Positions 37,288-45,882 of a stretch of DNA of 64,000 bases are shown in pieces. Source of the DNA: Candidatus Omnitrophota bacterium (GTDB taxonomy: Bacteria > Omnitrophota > Omnitrophia > Omnitrophales > Aquincolibacteriaceae); NCBI GenBank assembly GCA_903820505.1, contig CAIJHQ010000053.1, forward strand, positions 1 through 64,000, given 5' to 3'. Within the stretch, counting starts at the first letter, position 1, and each line of letters begins with the position of its first letter. Made by a program: the position numbers and the translations under genes. A model generated the notes under the pieces. It was not told the origin of the DNA. It worked only from the letters and a program-made list of their open reading frames with translations, and did not search any database.

Positions 37288-37331
37288 TTTACACGGATTT
37301 TACATCCGCTAAAACCGGGCTCTTGTACAAT
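37288..37331 (+). promoter_or_regulatory. Pho-box-like triple repeat and -10 before pstS
   Basis: Units TTTACAC (37288), TTTACAT (37299) and the weaker TAAAACC (37310) start 11 bp apart. TACAAT at 37326-37331 is a good -10 box 9 bp after the last unit. This matches the layout of PhoB-activated promoters, where Pho boxes replace the -35. PhoB/PhoR-like genes lie in the same locus. Confidence 0.7.
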
Positions 37332-37360
37332 AGAGTCCATTATAAAAGAGGAGGGTTGAG

Positions 37361-38230
37361 ATGAAGACCGATCGGTTGCTTAAAGTGATGGTGGTGGCAT
37401 TCAGTCTCTTTTGTGTTGGGGTCTTGCCGGTCCAGGCAAAGGAAAAAATGATCCAGATCAAAGGATCGGACACGATCGTGAATTTGAGCCAGGCTTGGGC
37501 CGAGGCATTCATGACGGAAAATCCTCAGGTGAGTCTTGCCGTGACCGGGGGCGGTTCAGGTACCGGGATCGCGGCGTTGATCAACGGGACCACGGATATC
37601 GCCAATGCGAGCCGCAAGATCAAAAAGAAAGAGCTCGATGACGCGCAGAAGAGCGGTTACTATCCCGAAGAATTTAAAGTGGCGATCGATGCGCTCGCGG
37701 TGATCGTGAACCCGGCAAATCCTGTCAAGGAGCTGACAATAGACCAACTCTCCGGTATTTTCACGGGCAAGATCACTAACTGGAACGAAGTCGGCGGGAA
37801 GAACGAGAAGATCCTGGTTCTCTCGCGCGAAAGGAATTCCGGAACGCATGTGTATTTCTTGGAAAACGTGCTGAGAAAAGGAAATGAAAAGGGGCCGGAA
37901 CAGTTCGCGCCGGCGGTCCTGATGTTGCCATCCTCCGAGGCGATCATCAATGAAACCTCGACAAGCGAAAGCGCTATTGGTTACGATGGTCTCGGTTACG
38001 TTACTCCGAAGGTCAAAACCATTGCGGTCGCAGCAAAGAATGGAGACCCCTTTATCCAGCCGTCCAAAGAGACCGCGACGAATAGAACCTACCCGATCTG
38101 GCGTTTCCTCTATATGTATACGGGCTTTAAACCCAGGGGGGAGATCAAGGCGTTCATCGATTTCGCCCTGAGCAAAAAGGGGCAGAAGATCGTGGAGGAA
38201 ATGGGTTTTGTTCCGCTGGGTGAAAAGTAA
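37361..38230 (+). CDS. pstS: phosphate-binding protein PstS
   Basis: 289 residues. A signal peptide (about 1-23) precedes a periplasmic binding protein of the PstS-like family: IKGSDTIVNLSQAWAEAF at 31-48, TGGGSGTGIAALINGTTDIANASR near 62, and REXXSGTH-like RERNSGTHVYF near 157. These Ser/Thr/Arg loops hold phosphate. GAGGAGGG precedes the ATG. It is separated from pstC by 172 bp containing a repeat element. Confidence 0.95.
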   Translation: MKTDRLLKVMVVAFSLFCVGVLPVQAKEKMIQIKGSDTIVNLSQAWAEAFMTENPQVSLAVTGGGSGTGIAALINGTTDIANASRKIKKKELDDAQKSGYYPEEFKVAIDALAVIVNPANPVKELTIDQLSGIFTGKITNWNEVGGKNEKILVLSRERNSGTHVYFLENVLRKGNEKGPEQFAPAVLMLPSSEAIINETSTSESAIGYDGLGYVTPKVKTIAVAAKNGDPFIQPSKETATNRTYPIWRFLYMYTGFKPRGEIKAFIDFALSKKGQKIVEEMGFVPLGEK

Positions 38231-38258
38231 ATCTCGAATCACCCGCAGGAAAGTTTAT

Positions 38259-38378
38259 TAGGGGACAGGCACATGATCTTCATTAAGTCTGAAAAAGAAA
38301 TCAGTGCCAGTCCTTGTCAACCATCTTTAAATAAAACGAGAGGACAAGGACAGGCGGTCGCTGGATGCTTGTCCCCTA
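38259..38378 (+). repeat. 120-bp MITE-like element between pstS and pstC
   Basis: The ends TAGGGGACAGGC (38259-38270) and GCTTGTCCCCTA (38367-38378) are inverted repeats with one mismatch. Inside, GTCCTTGTC and GACAAGGAC form a further hairpin. No open frame fits. The end sequence shares GGGGACAGGC with the single units at 34873 and 35264. Confidence 0.7.
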
Positions 38379-38402
38379 AACATTTGATAAGGAGTCAACT
38401 TT

Positions 38403-39269
38403 TTGAGAAAGTTCCGCGAAGCGATCATTGAGAAGACCATTCTTCTGAATGGTTTTGCGTGCATCCTCTTTGTTGTTCTGATCTTTGTCTTTTTGGCAAA
38501 AGACGGGCTCACGCTCTTCAGAACGATTGCAATCCAGGATTTTCTTTTCGGGCAGATTTGGAGCCCACTTGCCGAACCGCCGCAATTCGGGATTCTGCCG
38601 CTTTTCCTCGGTTCCTTGTTTGTGACGGTCGGAGCGACCGTTATTTCAGTCCCTCTTGGCATGGCCTGCGCGATCTTTATCGGAGAGATTGCGCCTCGCT
38701 GGATGCGCGAAGTCCTGAAGGCGGGGGTCGAGCTTCTTGCGGCGATCCCAAGCATTGTCATAGGTTTTATCGGGATGACTATGCTCGGTCCGGTTGTAAA
38801 AAGCCTATTCCATCTCCCCACAGGGCTGACCGCGGTGACGGGGTCCATTGCGCTGGCCTTCATGGCCATTCCAACCATGGTGAGCATTATGGAAGATGCG
38901 ATCACCTCCGTGCCGCGGACTTATAAGGAAGGATCGCTCGCGCTCGGTGCAACGCATTGGCAGACAATCTACAGGGTCATTATTCCCGCGGCGTCTTCCG
39001 GAATCGTGGCGGCCATCATGCTCGGGATCGGGCGTGTCATCGGAGAGACTATGGCTGTCATGATGCTGACAGGAAATGCCTCTGTGATGCCTAAGACAAT
39101 CCTGGCACCTGTTAGAACTATGACGGCCACCATTGCTGCCGAAATGGGTGAGACGGTGCGTGGAAGCGAACATTATTTCGCGCTTTTCGCCATCGGCTTG
39201 GTCCTTTTCGGAATCACGTTTCTTATAAATTTTCTTGCCGACATGGCGCGCCACAGGAAAAAGAAATGA
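38403..39269 (+). CDS. pstC: phosphate ABC transporter permease PstC
   Basis: 288 residues, about six membrane helices. The start is TTG 38403, supported by ATAAGGAG 8 bp before it and the absence of a suitable ATG. The permease EAA-like loop reads TYKEGSLALGATHWQTIYRVIIPAASSGI near 175-205, and GRVIGETMAVMMLTGN near 212 is typical of PstC. It overlaps pstA by 4 bp. Confidence 0.95.
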   Translation: MRKFREAIIEKTILLNGFACILFVVLIFVFLAKDGLTLFRTIAIQDFLFGQIWSPLAEPPQFGILPLFLGSLFVTVGATVISVPLGMACAIFIGEIAPRWMREVLKAGVELLAAIPSIVIGFIGMTMLGPVVKSLFHLPTGLTAVTGSIALAFMAIPTMVSIMEDAITSVPRTYKEGSLALGATHWQTIYRVIIPAASSGIVAAIMLGIGRVIGETMAVMMLTGNASVMPKTILAPVRTMTATIAAEMGETVRGSEHYFALFAIGLVLFGITFLINFLADMARHRKKK

Positions 39270-40117
39270 AACTTAAACCCCAGACAAAACAGAAGATCGC
39301 TTTTGCGTTGCTCGGGCTAGCTGCGGTCGTCGTAATCATTCCGGTGGCCGTAATCCTGATAATCCTTATCAAAAGAGGGTTGCCCGCGATCAGCTGGCAA
39401 TTTTTGACGGAGATGCCCCGAATGGGGATGCGGGCCGGCGGCATTTTCCCCGCGATCATGGGGACGTTATGTCTTGTAGCGGGTGCGATCGGCGTTGCGC
39501 TTCCGCTCGGGGTTCTCACGGCGATCTATCTTGTGGAATATGCCAAGAAGAACTGGTGGACGCGGATGATCGAGATCGCCGTCGTGAACCTAGCGGGTGT
39601 CCCCTCGGTGGTCTACGGTCTTTTCGGTCTTGGCCTTTTTGTGATCTTTTTTCATTTCGGGTCTTCGATCGTTGCGGGGGCGCTCACACTCGCGATTATG
39701 GAACTGCCCGTAATCATCACATCTTCAAAAGAAGCGCTCATGAGCGTTCCACGTTCTTTCCGGGAAGCGAGCCTCGCCTTGGGTGTCAGTAAATGGGAAA
39801 CGATCCGATGCGTGGTACTTCCCAATGCCCTTCCCGGTATTTTGACAGGATCGATTTTGGGTGTTAGCCGGACAGCCGGTGAGACAGCCCCGATCCTTTT
39901 TACGGTGGCAGCCTTTTATTTGCCAAGGCTTCCCCAATCGATCTTCGATCAATGTATGGCGCTTCCTTATCATCTTTACGTGCTTTCGACACAAGTCCCG
40001 AACGTGAAGCCCGCGCTTCAGTACGGGACCGCGCTGGTGCTGGTGGGCATGGTATTTTCGCTTAATCTTGTGGCGATCATTGTTCGTGCACACATCCGGA
40101 GTAAAAAACAATGGTAG
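39266..40117 (+). CDS. pstA: phosphate ABC transporter permease PstA
   Basis: 283 residues, about six membrane helices. The coupling loop SFREASLALGVSKWETIRCVVLPNALPGI lies near 155-183, followed by GVSRTAGETAPILFT. NLAGVPSVVYGLFGLGLF near 110 is a PstA hallmark. It overlaps both neighbours (ATGA with pstC, 7 bp with the first pstB). Confidence 0.95.
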   Translation: MKLKPQTKQKIAFALLGLAAVVVIIPVAVILIILIKRGLPAISWQFLTEMPRMGMRAGGIFPAIMGTLCLVAGAIGVALPLGVLTAIYLVEYAKKNWWTRMIEIAVVNLAGVPSVVYGLFGLGLFVIFFHFGSSIVAGALTLAIMELPVIITSSKEALMSVPRSFREASLALGVSKWETIRCVVLPNALPGILTGSILGVSRTAGETAPILFTVAAFYLPRLPQSIFDQCMALPYHLYVLSTQVPNVKPALQYGTALVLVGMVFSLNLVAIIVRAHIRSKKQW

Positions 40118-40866
40118 ACCCAAAGATTGTCGTCAAAGATCTGAACATTGATTACGGGGGTGCTCCTGCCCTTAAGGATATGAATTTTTCAGTAATGGAC
40201 AAGGAGATCCTCGGTGTGATCGGTCCAGCGAACAGCGGCAAGACCTCGTTTCTGCGAGCCCTCAACAGGCTGAATGATCTGGACCTTGGCTGCAGGATGA
40301 AGGGGTCGATCCTTCTGAACGGGAAAGACATCAACCGTGAGATGGATGCCGAAGAAGTCCGGAAAAAAGTGACCATGGTCTTTGCGCTTCCGATCCCGCT
40401 CCCTATGTCGATCTTTGACAATATTGCTTATGGTCCAAGGAGACACGGCATTAAGGACAAGAAGAAACTGGAAGAGATCGTAGAAAAGAGCCTCAGAGCT
40501 GGTTATTTATGGGACGAGGTTAAGGACCGGCTGACTTCTTCTGCTATGAAGCTTTCCGGAGGCCAGCAACAGCGCCTTTGTATTGCCCGCACGCTGGCAG
40601 TTGAGCCGGAAGTTATTTTGTATGACGAACCGTGTTCGGGATTGGACCCCATTTCTACCGCGAAGGTCGAAGATGCCATACGCGAACTCAAAAGCCGCTA
40701 TACACAAATTCTTGTGACGAATAACGTGAAACAGGCCGCTCGCGTAGGAGACAAGGTCGCGTTCTTCTTGATGGGGGAATTGGTTGAAATAGGTGAAGCA
40801 AACCAGCTTTTTACCGCACCCAAAGATAAGCGGACCAACGACTATTTGACCGGAAGGTTCGGGTGA
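40111..40866 (+). CDS. pstB: PstB-type ATPase 1, with degenerate Q-loop and switch His
   Basis: 251 residues. Walker A is intact (GPANSGKTS, Lys44), as are the signature LSGGQ (148-152) and Walker B with the catalytic Glu (Asp172, Glu173). Two normally invariant residues are replaced: the Q-loop Gln is Ala92 (VFALPIPLP in place of VFQRPNPFP), and the switch His is Asn204 (VTNNVKQA in place of VTHNMQQA). ATP bound to this subunit is therefore unlikely to be hydrolysed efficiently. The next gene has the opposite pattern. The two probably form a heterodimer on PstC-PstA. Confidence 0.92.
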   Translation: MVDPKIVVKDLNIDYGGAPALKDMNFSVMDKEILGVIGPANSGKTSFLRALNRLNDLDLGCRMKGSILLNGKDINREMDAEEVRKKVTMVFALPIPLPMSIFDNIAYGPRRHGIKDKKKLEEIVEKSLRAGYLWDEVKDRLTSSAMKLSGGQQQRLCIARTLAVEPEVILYDEPCSGLDPISTAKVEDAIRELKSRYTQILVTNNVKQAARVGDKVAFFLMGELVEIGEANQLFTAPKDKRTNDYLTGRFG

Positions 40867-40870
40867 TGCT

Positions 40871-41623
40871 GTGAGTAAAATCGAAACCAAAGATCTCAAC
40901 CTTTTTTACGGGAATTTTCAGGCACTGATCGATGTGAATCTCGCGATCGAGGAGAAAATGATCACGGCTTTGATCGGGCCTTCGGGGTGCGGGAAGTCCA
41001 CGCTTCTCAGAACGTTCAACCGGATGAACGACTTGATCGACGGAGCTCGGATCACCGGAGAGGTCCTGATCGACGGAAAGAACATTTATGAAGCCGGGAC
41101 CGATCTGGTAGTGCTTCGGAAAAAGGTTGGGATGGTATTCCAGCGCCCCAATCCTTTCCCGCTTTCGATTTTTGACAATATCGCTTATGGACCCCGGACG
41201 CACGGAAGCAAGAGTAAAGCAGAGCTCGAAGACGTCGTGGAGCAGGCGCTCTCTCGCGTGCAGCTTTGGGATGTTTTGAAGGACCGGTTGGAGTCTTCGG
41301 CGTTGAATCTTTCGCTCGAGCAGCAGCAACGGCTATGCATTGCGCGGCTTATGGCCGTCACACCGGACGTTGTCCTCATGGACGAACCTTGTTCAGCATT
41401 AGACCCGATGGCAACCCAGAGGATTGAAGAGCTGATGTCCGAGCTGAAGAAACACTATACGATCCTGATCGTAACCCACAATATGCAACAGGCAGCACGT
41501 GTTTCAGATCGAACAGGCTTCATGCTGCTTGGGAGATTGGTGGAATATGGTGAGACCCCTCAGGTTTTTACAAATCCCAAAGAAATTAAGACGGAAGAAT
41601 ATATAACCGGAAGATACGGATGA
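40871..41623 (+). CDS. pstB: PstB-type ATPase 2, with degenerate signature motif
   Basis: 250 residues from GTG 40871. Walker A (GPSGCGKST), Q-loop Gln91 (VFQRPNPFP), Walker B Asp171/Glu172, and switch His203 (VTHNMQQA) are all canonical. The ABC signature, however, reads LSLEQ (147-151), with Leu-Glu replacing the two glycines that contact ATP in the partner. It starts 4 bp after PstB1. A composite site made from this subunit's Walker motifs and PstB1's intact LSGGQ would be fully consensus; the reverse site would be degenerate on both sides. Confidence 0.93.
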   Translation: MSKIETKDLNLFYGNFQALIDVNLAIEEKMITALIGPSGCGKSTLLRTFNRMNDLIDGARITGEVLIDGKNIYEAGTDLVVLRKKVGMVFQRPNPFPLSIFDNIAYGPRTHGSKSKAELEDVVEQALSRVQLWDVLKDRLESSALNLSLEQQQRLCIARLMAVTPDVVLMDEPCSALDPMATQRIEELMSELKKHYTILIVTHNMQQAARVSDRTGFMLLGRLVEYGETPQVFTNPKEIKTEEYITGRYG

Positions 41624-41681
41624 TTTTTTAAATGACGCGGTGATCCCAGAGTTTTCAAAGGGACTATCCGTTCACAAAGGG

Positions 41682-41687
41682 TATAAT
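41682..41687 (+). promoter_or_regulatory. TATAAT -10 box before phoU
   Basis: A perfect TATAAT lies 21 bp before the phoU start and close to its GAGAGGA site. There is no good -35 at 16-18 bp, nor an 11-bp repeat array. It may allow a separate phoU-phoB-phoR transcript besides read-through from pst. Confidence 0.4.
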
Positions 41688-41707
41688 AAACAAGAGAGGA
41701 AACAACC

Positions 41708-42370
41708 ATGGAAAGACATTTTGCTGAAGAGTTGAAGACGCTCAAACAAAAATTGTTCCAGATGGGACTGCTTGTCGAAGGGGCGATCGAGAAGTCATTT
41801 GAAGCTCTTTCGGAGCGCTCTGAGGACCGGGTAAAAACCGTGTTCGAAGACGAAAAGACCATCAACCAGCTTGAGATCGAGATCGATGAAAAGGGGCATG
41901 CCATGTTCGCGCTGGTCCAGCCCATGGCCGGAGATCTCCGGCTTCTTACGATGATCCTCAAGATCAATACGGACCTTGAGCGGATGGGAGATCATGCGGT
42001 CAATATTGCGGAGAAAAGCCAATATCTTTTCAGCCAACCGCCACTCAAACTGGATATTCCATTGGCGGACATGGCGCAAGCTACACAAAAGATGGTCCGG
42101 GATGCGCTGGACTGTTTCATGAACGAAAATGTGGAGCTCGCAAGGAAGGTGCTTCAAAGCGACGACAAGATCGATGATTATAACGATAAGATCTACCAAG
42201 ATATGGCTGGGCTTATGGAAAAGGATTCTTCGTCCGTTCTTCGCGCCCTGTGCTATGTGATGATTAGCCGTAATCTTGAGCGTATTGCTGACCTTGCGAA
42301 CAACATTGCAGAGGATACGGTCTATCTGAAACAAGGCAAAGAAGTTCGGCACCATTTTGAGGCAACCTGA
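41708..42370 (+). CDS. phoU: phosphate-signalling protein PhoU
   Basis: 220 residues, all helical, with the two PhoU repeats: LVQPMAGDLRLLTMILKINTDLERMGDHAVNIAE near 74-107 and SSVLRALCYVMISRNLERIADLANNIAED near 178-206. The (E/D)XXXD metal-binding patterns are present. PhoU passes the state of the Pst transporter to PhoR and damps the response when phosphate is plentiful. It lies between pstB2 and phoB. Confidence 0.95.
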   Translation: MERHFAEELKTLKQKLFQMGLLVEGAIEKSFEALSERSEDRVKTVFEDEKTINQLEIEIDEKGHAMFALVQPMAGDLRLLTMILKINTDLERMGDHAVNIAEKSQYLFSQPPLKLDIPLADMAQATQKMVRDALDCFMNENVELARKVLQSDDKIDDYNDKIYQDMAGLMEKDSSSVLRALCYVMISRNLERIADLANNIAEDTVYLKQGKEVRHHFEAT

Positions 42371-42379
42371 TTAAAGCTC

Positions 42380-43069
42380 ATGGCAAACGAAACGATTCTC
42401 TACATTGAAGATGAAAAAAATATTGTCGAGCTTGTAAAATACAACCTCGAACAAGAAGGTTTTCGCGTTCTTATCGCGACCAAGGGCAATGCTGGCCTTG
42501 AATTAGCACTAAAATCAAAACCTGCGCTTGTGCTTCTCGACCTCATGCTTCCGGAAATGAGCGGCCTTGAGATCTGCAAAACCCTCAAACTGAATGAAAA
42601 AACGCGTCTCACGCCCATAATCATGCTTACGGCCAAAGGTACAGAATCAGACAAGGTGATCGGGCTTGAACTTGGCGCGGATGATTACATGACCAAGCCC
42701 TTTAGCCCCAGAGAACTCGTTGCCCGAATCAAGGCTGTTCTCAGGCGTTCCCAGGAAAAGCTTCCGGAAGAGATTTTACGGTCCGGAACCATCGAACTGG
42801 ATATTACGAAGCACGAACTTCGTTTGAAGGGAAAGCCTGTGGAGGTCACAGCCAAAGAGTTTGAGCTCTTGGGTATACTTATATGTTCCAAGGGAAGGGT
42901 GCTTACCCGCGAAGTTCTTTTATCGAAGGTTTGGGGTTATGAAAATTCTGTGAACATCGAAACGCGGACCGTCGATATGCACATCGGGCAGTTACGAAAA
43001 AAGATCGGAAAGGAAGCGGAGCGGATCGTCACAGTCAAAAGTGTCGGTTACCGTTTCGACGGAGAGTAA
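42380..43069 (+). CDS. phoB: phosphate response regulator PhoB
   Basis: 229 residues: receiver domain (Asp54 in VLLDLMLP, Lys in MTKPFSPRE) and an OmpR-type winged helix (VEVTAKEFELLGILICSKGRVLTREVLLSKVWGY, then TVDMHIGQLRKKIG). Synteny with phoU and a kinase supports PhoB. Its probable targets in this window are the two 11-bp-spaced arrays before the porin and pstS. Confidence 0.93.
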   Translation: MANETILYIEDEKNIVELVKYNLEQEGFRVLIATKGNAGLELALKSKPALVLLDLMLPEMSGLEICKTLKLNEKTRLTPIIMLTAKGTESDKVIGLELGADDYMTKPFSPRELVARIKAVLRRSQEKLPEEILRSGTIELDITKHELRLKGKPVEVTAKEFELLGILICSKGRVLTREVLLSKVWGYENSVNIETRTVDMHIGQLRKKIGKEAERIVTVKSVGYRFDGE

Positions 43070-43070
43070 G

Positions 43071-44936
43071 ATGGGATTCCCAAAGATCGGCTTTGCTAAA
43101 CGGCTTCTCGTGCTGTACGGCATTATTTTTATTTTTGTCCTGATCGTGAATGACTGGACGCTTTCTCATTTTCTCCAAAAACGCGATCTCCTGCAACTAC
43201 AGGGCTCCCTGACCCGTCAATCCGTTCTCATTCGCGAACTGGCCGCACCCCTTTTGGGGGACTCCAGGCGTCTCCAGACACAAATGAAAAAGATTGCCGC
43301 GGGAACGGACATTCGCGTCACGATCATCGATCCCAAAGGGGCGGTGTTGGCTGACTCGAGTGAAAGCTTGGAGAGGCTTTCTGCAATGGAAAATCATGCG
43401 CAACGGCCCGAGGTTGCAGCTGCCCTGAAAAAAGAACCGGGCATGAGCATTCGCTATAGCATGACGTTGGGAACCCGGATGCTCTACGTCGCGGTCCCAA
43501 TACTTATCAATTTCAGAGAATCTGAAATTGGGGCCGTCCCGACTACCATTTCTGAAAAAAAATCAAAAGTTGGGACGGTTCCCATTCTGGAGAACACAAA
43601 AGTTCTGGGTGTTGTGCGTACAGCAATGCCGATTACGCACGTTGATGAGATTTTAGCTTCCGTCCGCCGGCCCGTCGTACTTACAGCGGCATTTGGCATT
43701 CTGATCGTTCTTATTGTCGGCTTTCTTTTTAGCAATCACCTTACGAAACGCATACGCCGTATTACCTCCGTCGCTGAGCGCTATGCCCACGGAGATTGGT
43801 CCGAGAAGATCCTTATCGACGGTAAGGATGAGCTTAAGATGCTTGCGACCACGATGAATCAAATGGCCGCAACTCTTCGTTCGCGGATCGAAGATCTTGA
43901 AAGTGAAAAAGGCAAGATCTCCGTTATTCTGAATCATATGACCGAAGGAGTGATCGCCATTGACCGGCACAAACAAATTGTTATCATGAACCCAACCGCA
44001 GAAAAAATCTTCGGGCATGATACGTCCGCCGCTCAAGGCAAAAGCCTGATTGAGGTCACAAGACATCCCCAAATTGAAAGGATCGTGGACCGAGCTCTGG
44101 AGGGCCAGCAAACCGACTCTGAAGAGATCCATATATCCGGAGAAACAAAAAAAACCCTTCAATTGAGCGTGGTAATCCTGAACGAACATGCCCGCGATAT
44201 TCGCGGCATTCTTGTTTTTCATGATACAACAGAACTCCGTCGGCTCGAAAATGTCCGCAAGGAATTTGTGACCAATGTTTCCCATGAACTTCGTACGCCA
44301 CTTACTGCGATCAAGGGATTTATTGAAACTCTTTTAGGGGGTGCTTTAAAAGATCCTCCCGTAGGCGAACGGTTTCTGAAGATTGTTGCCGAAGAAACGG
44401 ATCGGCTAGGTCGTTTGGTCGATGATATTTTAACAATAGGGGAGATCGAACAAAAAAGGGCTCTTCTAAAAAGGGATTCGTTTGATATTGCTTCCGACTT
44501 GTCAGTTATTCTGGAAGAATTTAAGCCGCGGATTGAGAAGAATAACCTCAAGATTGAGGACCGCATTTCAGGCAAGTCCTTCACGATTTTGGGTGACAAG
44601 GACAGGATTCATCAAGTTTTCGTGAACCTAATTGATAACGCTATCAAGTTCAATAAACCGGAAGGCAAGATCGTTGTGTCCGCAGATCAAAAGCCGGAGG
44701 GAGTAACGGTTACGATCGAGGACACCGGGATCGGTATTTCCGAAGAGGCCCAAAGACGCGTTTTTGAACGATTCTTTCGTGCAGATAAAGCTCGCTCGAA
44801 AGAACTAGGAGGAACGGGATTGGGTCTGGCCATCGTCAAGCACATCATGGAGGCACACGGCGGTCACGTCACATGCCAAAGTATCCCCGGACAAGGCTCC
44901 CGTTTCTCAGTTTTTTTCCCCGCCCGATATCCCTGA
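43071..44936 (+). CDS. phoR: phosphate sensor histidine kinase PhoR-like, with repeat-encoded insert
   Basis: 621 residues: membrane helix (about 13-30), extracytoplasmic domain, second helix (about 203-221), HAMP, PAS (about 290-390), dimerisation domain with His405 (NVSHELRTPLTA), and HATPase (DTGIGIS, GTGLGLAIVKHI). Residues about 146-173 are encoded by a palindromic repeat element inserted in frame; VPIL occurs on both sides (142-145 and 170-173). The frame is intact through the insert. ATG 43071 follows the phoB stop with a GGAGAG site. A PhoR with a full extracytoplasmic domain resembles the Bacillus form more than the E. coli one. Confidence 0.92.
   Translation: MGFPKIGFAKRLLVLYGIIFIFVLIVNDWTLSHFLQKRDLLQLQGSLTRQSVLIRELAAPLLGDSRRLQTQMKKIAAGTDIRVTIIDPKGAVLADSSESLERLSAMENHAQRPEVAAALKKEPGMSIRYSMTLGTRMLYVAVPILINFRESEIGAVPTTISEKKSKVGTVPILENTKVLGVVRTAMPITHVDEILASVRRPVVLTAAFGILIVLIVGFLFSNHLTKRIRRITSVAERYAHGDWSEKILIDGKDELKMLATTMNQMAATLRSRIEDLESEKGKISVILNHMTEGVIAIDRHKQIVIMNPTAEKIFGHDTSAAQGKSLIEVTRHPQIERIVDRALEGQQTDSEEIHISGETKKTLQLSVVILNEHARDIRGILVFHDTTELRRLENVRKEFVTNVSHELRTPLTAIKGFIETLLGGALKDPPVGERFLKIVAEETDRLGRLVDDILTIGEIEQKRALLKRDSFDIASDLSVILEEFKPRIEKNNLKIEDRISGKSFTILGDKDRIHQVFVNLIDNAIKFNKPEGKIVVSADQKPEGVTVTIEDTGIGISEEAQRRVFERFFRADKARSKELGGTGLGLAIVKHIMEAHGGHVTCQSIPGQGSRFSVFFPARYP
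43494..43577 (+). repeat. 84-bp palindromic element inside phoR
   Basis: Two hairpins: 43508-43517 with 43521-43530 (10 bp, 3-base loop), and 43534-43543 with 43569-43578 (10 bp, one G-U). GGTCCCAATACT and ATTGGGGCCGTCC match the intergenic copy at 37143-37282, as does AAAAAAAATCAAAAG. The element is 84 bp (28 codons), bordered by the imperfect direct repeat GTCCCAATACTT / GTTCCCATTCTG, and has no stop codon in the phoR frame. Confidence 0.8.
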
Positions 44937-45012
44937 TCGCTGCATCGTCGCAACGGGGCCTCAATTTGTGAACGAGAATGCCCGGCTCTCCGGAAACCCC
45001 AAAAGGCTGCTG

Positions 45013-45882
45013 TCAGACATCGATCCCGAGGAAATGGCGGACCAGAAAACCGATCCCAAAAGAAAGCGCCGCCACGCCGAGGCTGATGCACAACATTTCG
45101 GTGACCCGTTTTTTGAACGGCAAGTCTTTTGCCACGGAAATGTAGAACGTGAAACCGAAGATGATGAGGACCACGCTGCAAAGCGATATCCCTAAAGAAA
45201 CGAACGGATTTTTGAGGAGCAGAAAAGGCAAAATAAGAATGAACACGGTCCCGAAATAAGCCGCGCCGGTATAGAGAGCGGCAAAAAGGGCGCTTTTGCC
45301 CTGGGCCTCGGTCTTGGTCGAAAGGTATTCCGAAGACGCCATCGAAAGGGCTGCCGCGATCCCCGTGATGAGACCGGCTGCGGCCACGAGGCTGCCCTGG
45401 CGCAACGCAAAAGTAAATCCCGCGAGGGCTCCGGTCAGTTCGACGAGAGCGTCATTGAGTCCGAGCACGGCGGAACCGATGTATTCCAGGCGGCTTTCTT
45501 TGAGCATATTGAGGATCAGGCGTTCGTGTTCGGCTTCGTCCTTTTCAATGTCCTTGGCCTGGGGGATGGCCGCGGCCAGCTTGTCATAGACCTTTTGGGC
45601 TTTCCCTTCGCCGTTTTCCATCAGTTTTAGCCCGAACGTAATGCCAAAGATCTTCGCGATCCAAACGTATCTGAGGATGTCCCAGCGGTCCGGAGAAACG
45701 TCCCGCTCCGAATGCTTTTTCCAGAAATTATAATGTCCCAATTCGTCGGCCGCGATCCTTTCGAGGACCTTGCGGTTTTCCCCGCCCCGGACCCACCCGG
45801 CCAGTCTTTGATAAATGAAATGCTCCGTGATCTCGCTTTTTTGTGCCGCCAGAACTGTTTTTAGCACCGAGGCTTCAAGCAT
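45013..45882 (-). CDS. mbfA: membrane-bound ferritin-like protein, MbfA type (ferritin-like + VIT1/CCC1 domain)
   Basis: 289 residues on the minus strand. The N-terminal half is a ferritin-like four-helix domain with iron ligands in EITEHFIYQ, ERIAADELGHY and DEAEHERLI. The C-terminal half is a VIT1/CCC1-type transporter with about five helices (YIGSAVLGLNDALVELTGALAG). MbfA proteins export iron or manganese and respond to peroxide. AAGGAG lies before the start (45890-45895). It is convergent with phoR and divergent from the porin fragment. A 15-codon relic of a second copy lies at 35346-35390. Confidence 0.88.
   Translation of the reverse strand: MLEASVLKTVLAAQKSEITEHFIYQRLAGWVRGGENRKVLERIAADELGHYNFWKKHSERDVSPDRWDILRYVWIAKIFGITFGLKLMENGEGKAQKVYDKLAAAIPQAKDIEKDEAEHERLILNMLKESRLEYIGSAVLGLNDALVELTGALAGFTFALRQGSLVAAAGLITGIAAALSMASSEYLSTKTEAQGKSALFAALYTGAAYFGTVFILILPFLLLKNPFVSLGISLCSVVLIIFGFTFYISVAKDLPFKKRVTEMLCISLGVAALSFGIGFLVRHFLGIDV

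Noticed and set aside
38300-38345. A third Pho box before pstC (CTTGTCA-like words).
   Set aside because: The words belong to the internal hairpin of the MITE-like element and lack three regular 11-bp steps or a -10 box.
34856-38378. Whether the GGGGACAGGC repeats form a CRISPR array.
   Set aside because: Copies are kilobases apart, differ in flanks and orientation, and no evenly spaced repeats or cas genes occur in the window.
40111-40866. Calling PstB1 a pseudogene.
   Set aside because: The frame is full length, Walker A, LSGGQ and Walker B are intact, and the changes fall only at residues that the complementary PstB2 supplies.
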